From Candidatus Zixiibacteriota bacterium (lineage in GTDB: Bacteria; Zixibacteria; MSB-5A5; GN15; PGXB01): a stretch of 64,000 bases of DNA. Positions 60,181-64,000 of this stretch are shown here, piece by piece (position 1 is the stretch's first letter; the number at the start of each line of letters is the position of its first letter). The notes under the pieces are model-generated. The model was given only the letters and a program-made list of their open reading frames with translations, searched no databases and was not told where the DNA came from. A program made the position numbers and the translations under genes. Location of the stretch: the NCBI GenBank assembly GCA_900498245.1, contig LS998015.1:303425-367424 (forward strand), in the 5' to 3' direction.

Positions 60181-60187
60181 GGTTTTT

Positions 60188-60808
60188 ATGAGGAAGAACA
60201 AGAGATTGGATCAGGATACCGCCGCCAAAATCATGGCGGCCGCGCGCGACGAGTTCGCGCATTACGGGTTTGACGGCGCCCGGGTCGACCGGATCGCCGC
60301 CCGGGCGAAAGTGAACAAGGCGATGATATATTATCATTATCGCTCCAAGAAAAAACTGTATCACGCCGTCATCCAGAATCACCTGCGGCGAATCAGAGAA
60401 TTTTTTGAGTCATCGCTCGATGCCGATCCCAATCCGGAGACGATTCTGCCGCAGATTGTCGATTTTTGGGATGCCATGTTTAGCGACTGTAAGGAATTCA
60501 TACCGATATTTCTTCGCGAATTGGCCGGCGGCGGTGAAATCATAAAAGAAGCGTTTGCCGCGATGATGAAGGAAAGCGGTTTCAATAAAGTGCTTAAGCA
60601 AAGAATCGACGCCGGTATCGCCTCGGGATTTCTGCGCCCCATAGACAGTACTCAGGCCATAATATCATTTATTGGCATGAATCTATTTTACTATATGTCC
60701 CGGCCCATCATGCAGGCCGTTTGGGAGATAAAGGATGAAAACGAGTTTAGAGAGAAACGCAAGAAAGAAGTGGTCGATCTGTTTTTGTACGGCCTCAAGG
60801 CGAGATAA
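60188..60808 (+). CDS. TetR-family regulator of the efflux operon
   Basis: 206 residues from ATG 60188; a TTG at 60179 lies inside the operator. N-terminal HTH: AAKIMAAARDEFAHYGFDGARVDRIAARAKVNKAMIYYHYRSKKKLYHAV, followed by an all-helical ligand domain. It is first in an operon with TolC, HlyD and ABC genes, as CecR is with ybhGFSR in E. coli. Expected to repress the operon until an inducer binds. The TolC gene starts 1 base after its stop. Confidence 0.92.
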   Translation: MRKNKRLDQDTAAKIMAAARDEFAHYGFDGARVDRIAARAKVNKAMIYYHYRSKKKLYHAVIQNHLRRIREFFESSLDADPNPETILPQIVDFWDAMFSDCKEFIPIFLRELAGGGEIIKEAFAAMMKESGFNKVLKQRIDAGIASGFLRPIDSTQAIISFIGMNLFYYMSRPIMQAVWEIKDENEFREKRKKEVVDLFLYGLKAR

Positions 60809-60809
60809 T

Positions 60810-62114
60810 ATGAGAATAATCATACCGATTCTGATGGTCATTTTGTTTACAGCCGGATCGGTGGCGGCCGAAACGGCGCTTTCGCTGGCCGACGTGATGC
60901 GGCTGGCGCAGGAGCATTCTTATTCTATTAAATTATCGCGCGCCGATTCCGCGTCGGCCGTATTTGACTACCGCGCGGCCGCAGCCCAGAGAATCCCGAC
61001 TCTTTCTCTTAACGGCACGACTTTTTTCCTGAGTGATATCCCTCAGGCACAAGTTGGTTTCAACAAAATCGCGCTCGGCTCCAAGGATAATTATCAAGCC
61101 GACTTCAGACTGGCCGTGCCTCTCTACACCGGAGGGCGCCTTTCCTCCAGGATCAAAATCCAGAATGAGAACCGGCTGGCCAAAGCGATGAATCTTCAAT
61201 CCGAGAAACTATCCGCCGCCTACGATTCCCGGCGGGCCTACCTTAATCTTCTCCTGGCGCGAGCGATGGTAGGTTCGGCTCGGGCCTCACTGGAGAGACT
61301 GAAAATAGTCAAGCAGGACGTCCAGAATCTTTATCAAAACGGTATGGCCGACTCGGTTGATATCCTTGACGCTGAACTGGCCTATCAAAAGGGACTGCAG
61401 CTGGAAGACCAGAATCGGACCCTGTTCAGAAATGCTTCAATTGTGCTGGCCCAGCAGATCGGCTGGCCGCCGGATAGTGACATTGTGCCCTCCGATTCGA
61501 TTCCTGTTCCATCTGCTCTCGATTCCGCCTCGTTGCCGATTGATTCGTCATCGTTACATCGTCCGGAATTAAAAGCGCTCGACTACCGCATCCGTTCCGC
61601 AGAATCTTTGATCGGTCTGAACAAGGCCAATTATTTCCCGAACATAAGCGGTTATGGCGGTTATTCGGTGGGTAAACCGAATCGCGACTTTTTCAATAAA
61701 ACGTGGAACGATAATTTCAATGTCGGCGTGATCTTAAACTGGGATTTCAATTTTGGCGGAAAGACCCGCAACAGTGTTCTGTCGGCGCGGCAGGCCGCCT
61801 ATTCGGCCCGTCTGGCCAAGAGCCGGCTGACAGAAGCTCTGACGACGCAGGCCGGCACGGCCCAGCAGAATCTTAAATATGCCTATCAATCGTATTTATC
61901 CACCGGTACACAACTCGATATATCCCGGCGGCAGTATCGCCTGGCTCAGGACAAAGAGCGCTCCGGCCAAATGAGTATCAATCGGCTCCTGGAGCTGGAA
62001 GCGGGGCTGACCGCGGCCGAGCAGATGTACCGGGCTTCGATGATAAACTATTACCTGGCTGAAACCGAATATTTTTACGCTGTCGGGGCGCCCCGAATAT
62101 ATGGAGGATTCTAA
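60810..62114 (+). CDS. TolC-family outer-membrane efflux protein
   Basis: 434 residues from ATG 60810, just after the TetR stop. Signal peptide MRIIIPILMVILFTAGSVAA. Two OEP repeats, each with long helices and beta strands: LADVMRLAQEHSYSIKLSRADSASA and FRLAVPLYTGGRLSSRIKIQNENR in the first, HRPELKALDYRIRSAESLIGL and VILNWDFNFGGKTRNSVLSARQA in the second. Forms the trimeric exit duct through the outer membrane for the HlyD/ABC pump encoded next. Confidence 0.92.
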   Translation: MRIIIPILMVILFTAGSVAAETALSLADVMRLAQEHSYSIKLSRADSASAVFDYRAAAAQRIPTLSLNGTTFFLSDIPQAQVGFNKIALGSKDNYQADFRLAVPLYTGGRLSSRIKIQNENRLAKAMNLQSEKLSAAYDSRRAYLNLLLARAMVGSARASLERLKIVKQDVQNLYQNGMADSVDILDAELAYQKGLQLEDQNRTLFRNASIVLAQQIGWPPDSDIVPSDSIPVPSALDSASLPIDSSSLHRPELKALDYRIRSAESLIGLNKANYFPNISGYGGYSVGKPNRDFFNKTWNDNFNVGVILNWDFNFGGKTRNSVLSARQAAYSARLAKSRLTEALTTQAGTAQQNLKYAYQSYLSTGTQLDISRRQYRLAQDKERSGQMSINRLLELEAGLTAAEQMYRASMINYYLAETEYFYAVGAPRIYGGF

Positions 62115-62115
62115 G

Positions 62116-62997
62116 ATGAAATGGTTTACCTGGCTTATACCGGCGGCTCTGCCGCTGTTAATTATATCGTGCAGCGGGAACAACCTTGCCCCGGGGGGCT
62201 CGGGACTTATCGAGGCCACCGAGGTGACGCTTTCGGCTGAAACCGCGGGCCAGTTAAAGGCCCTTCATTTCGATGAGAGCGATCCGATAAAAACCGGCGA
62301 CACGGTCGGCATGATAGATACTCTGGCGACATCGTTATTAATTCAGCAGGCCGAGGCCGCTCTGTCGGCGGCCCGCGCCCGGGTGCAGACCACGGCGCTC
62401 GCCATAGAGCAGGCCGACTACAACCTGTCGCTCAGCAAAAAGGAGTTTGATCGGATCGCGGCCCTGCTGAAAAGCGGCTCGGCCAATCAGCAGCAGTTCG
62501 ATCAGGTCGATAATGCCTATAACCAGGCGATGCTGGCCAGAAAGCAGGCGGCTGCGGCCCATAATTCTGCGCTTGCGGATCAGGCCCGGAGTATAGCCGC
62601 TATCGACCTTTTGAAAAAGCAGTTTCATGATTGTTTCCCGGTGGCGCCGGTTAACGGCACAATAGTTAATAAATATGTCGAAGCGGGGGAACTGATTGTA
62701 ACCGGCCGGCAGTTGGTCAAAATCGCCAAGCTGGACACGGTTTGGGTAAAGGTCTATCTCTCGCCATCCGACCTGACCAGAATCAAATTGGGGAGTACGG
62801 CCAAGGTCGATCCGGAAAACGGGAGCCAGACGCCGATGAACGGAACGATCGCCTGGATTTCCGATGTGGCTGAATTTACGCCGAAAAATGTTCAGACCAA
62901 AGAGGCCCGGGCCGATCTGGTGTATGCCGTAAAAGTGACCATACCAAACCCGGATGGAACCCTCAAAGTCGGCATGCCGGTCTCGGTGGAGTTGTAA
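62116..62997 (+). CDS. HlyD/YbhG-like periplasmic adaptor lipoprotein
   Basis: 293 residues from ATG 62116, which has GGAGG 8 bases upstream (inside the end of the TolC gene). The lipoprotein signal ends LLIISC. Then a biotinyl-lipoyl half-motif (GLIEATEVTLSAETAGQLKAL), a long coiled-coil hairpin (about residues 75-165), the second lipoyl half (FPVAPVNGTIVNKYVEAGELI) and beta-barrel parts. Bridges the inner-membrane ABC pump and TolC. Stop and next start overlap as TAATG. Confidence 0.9.
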   Translation: MKWFTWLIPAALPLLIISCSGNNLAPGGSGLIEATEVTLSAETAGQLKALHFDESDPIKTGDTVGMIDTLATSLLIQQAEAALSAARARVQTTALAIEQADYNLSLSKKEFDRIAALLKSGSANQQQFDQVDNAYNQAMLARKQAAAAHNSALADQARSIAAIDLLKKQFHDCFPVAPVNGTIVNKYVEAGELIVTGRQLVKIAKLDTVWVKVYLSPSDLTRIKLGSTAKVDPENGSQTPMNGTIAWISDVAEFTPKNVQTKEARADLVYAVKVTIPNPDGTLKVGMPVSVEL

Positions 62998-63905
62998 TGA
63001 ACCTGGTAGAAGTGGCAGATTTCTCCAAGTCGTACGGCACTATGAAGGCGGTCGACGGTTTCAGTTTGACCGCCAAGGGGGGCGAAATTGTGGCGCTGGT
63101 CGGGCCGGACGGGGCCGGGAAAACCTCGATTTTTCGTGCCATCTGCGGTCTGATCACATTCGATTCCGGAGAAATCAAGGTATCAGGTTATAATGTCGTG
63201 ACGGAATTTGACCGTATCAAGCCGCACCTGGGATATATGCCGCAGTCTTTTTCTCTCTATCCCGATCTCTCGGTGGAGGAAAATCTCTATTTCTATGCCG
63301 GTCTGTTCGGGCTGAGTCGTGCTCAATTTCAAGAGAAGAAAAAAAGGCTTTATGAATTTTCCGGCCTGGGTCCGTTTTATAACCGCCGCGCGGGGGCCCT
63401 TTCAGGCGGGATGAAACAAAAACTGGCGCTGAGCTGCGCTTTGATTCATGATCCTCAAATTTTGGTTCTCGACGAACCGACCACCGGCGTTGACCCGCTT
63501 TCGCGCCGTCAATTCTGGGATATCTTGAAGGACCTGCGCCAAACCGGTTCGGGGATAATTGTTTCCACCCCCTATATGGATGAGGTGGCTCTCTCCGACC
63601 GTGCTATTTTTATTTTCGATGGGAGGAAACTGGCCGAAGGGACGCCCTCCGAACTAGCGGGGATGTTTCGCGGCCTGGCGTATCGGGTAGCGGTCGATCC
63701 GACTTTCAAGTGCATGGAGCAATTGTTGCGAATCGAGGGGATACGGGCGCGGCGATTCGGCTCGACCGTGCATATTTATATATCGGAAAATGATCGTTTG
63801 GAAAATTATTACTCTTCGCTGGCCGAAGTCGGCATTAAGGCGGACATGATGGCGCCGATTCAGCCGGAACTGGAAGACACTTTCATCCAACTGATGGGTA
63901 AATAG
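62997..63905 (+). CDS. efflux ABC ATPase (first YbhF-like half)
   Basis: 302 residues. Walker A GPDGAGKTSIF, signature LSGGMKQKLALSCALI, Walker B ILVLDEPTTGVDP, then the long C-terminal part with YMDEVALSDRAIFIFDGR typical of the YbhF group. E. coli YbhF carries two ATPase halves in one chain; here the second half is a separate gene starting directly after the stop codon. Confidence 0.92.
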   Translation: MNLVEVADFSKSYGTMKAVDGFSLTAKGGEIVALVGPDGAGKTSIFRAICGLITFDSGEIKVSGYNVVTEFDRIKPHLGYMPQSFSLYPDLSVEENLYFYAGLFGLSRAQFQEKKKRLYEFSGLGPFYNRRAGALSGGMKQKLALSCALIHDPQILVLDEPTTGVDPLSRRQFWDILKDLRQTGSGIIVSTPYMDEVALSDRAIFIFDGRKLAEGTPSELAGMFRGLAYRVAVDPTFKCMEQLLRIEGIRARRFGSTVHIYISENDRLENYYSSLAEVGIKADMMAPIQPELEDTFIQLMGK

Positions 63906-64000
63906 ATGGAATATGCCGTAACGATAGACCGGCTCACCAAAGACTTCGGGCACTTTCGGGCGGTCGACCAAATTAGTCTCGATGTGCCGAAGGGCGAGAT
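63906..64000 (+). CDS. efflux ABC ATPase, second half (cut by the window end)
   Basis: Begins at ATG 63906 immediately after the previous stop; 31 residues visible (YAVTIDRLTKDFGHFRAVDQ ...), the start of an ABC ATPase before Walker A. ABC-2 permeases are expected beyond the window. Confidence 0.8.
   Translation, partial: MEYAVTIDRLTKDFGHFRAVDQISLDVPKGE

Overview
The window is about 64 kb of chromosome from an uncultured-type Gram-negative bacterium, most likely of the FCB superphylum and plausibly Zixibacteria. The evidence is: secreted proteins ending in dockerin-like pairs (CGDVNDNGIINILDI type), a 2650-residue surface protein with a YPNPFNP C-terminal sorting domain next to a PorV-like barrel, TolC/HlyD envelope export, and RAYT/REP-type palindromes. 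Phylum assignment is inference. Most genes have clear GGAGG-type ribosome sites.

Layout. 1-1033: cut lipoprotein with FnIII and leucine-rich repeats. 1.2-2.5 kb: DinB-like protein and SAM methyltransferase. 2.7-7.5 kb: a less GC-rich accessory stretch with a 14-repeat propeller-dockerin protein, two copies of a 144-bp inverted-repeat element and three small secreted proteins. 7.8-15.6 kb: a sugar ABC importer (binding lipoprotein, double ATPase, permease with a periplasmic insertion) followed by a secreted GH38 alpha-mannosidase. 15.9-30.3 kb: a six-gene overlapping operon behind a sigma-28-like promoter: giant surface protein, PorV-TPR protein, SpoIIE/RsbU phosphatase, STAS-GHKL fusion, STAS protein, histidine kinase. 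30.3-34 kb: MscL with zinc ribbon, DUF2892 protein, FabL-like enoyl reductase, ferritin-VIT protein, ferredoxin-NADP reductase. 34.2-39.5 kb: RAYT transposase with REP palindromes, P5C dehydrogenase with a rubrerythrin, M3 oligopeptidase, small membrane protein.

39.6-44.9 kb is the most interesting region: a compact ribosomal-peptide (RiPP-type) locus. A 41-residue peptide gene too short for usual gene calling lies behind a TTGACA promoter and is followed by a strong hairpin, an ABC-2 permease, an ABC ATPase, a PqqD-like/B12-binding/radical-SAM fusion and an M50-like membrane protein whose HExxH has become EExxH. The parts list resembles epipeptide (YydFGHIJ) loci, but the maturase is of a different type.

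45-57 kb: a second dockerin protein, an excisionase-HTH/DUF2087 regulator with a consensus promoter, a DUF47-Pit phosphate uptake pair, an S9 peptidase, a Zn/Cd P-type ATPase and a ClC-CBS channel. 56.9-57.96 kb is a gene-free field of palindromic repeats including a 163-bp tandem repeat. 58-64 kb: CoA-transferase, TonB-domain secreted protein, then a TetR-TolC-HlyD-ABC-ABC efflux operon resembling cecR-ybhGFSR, cut by the window end.
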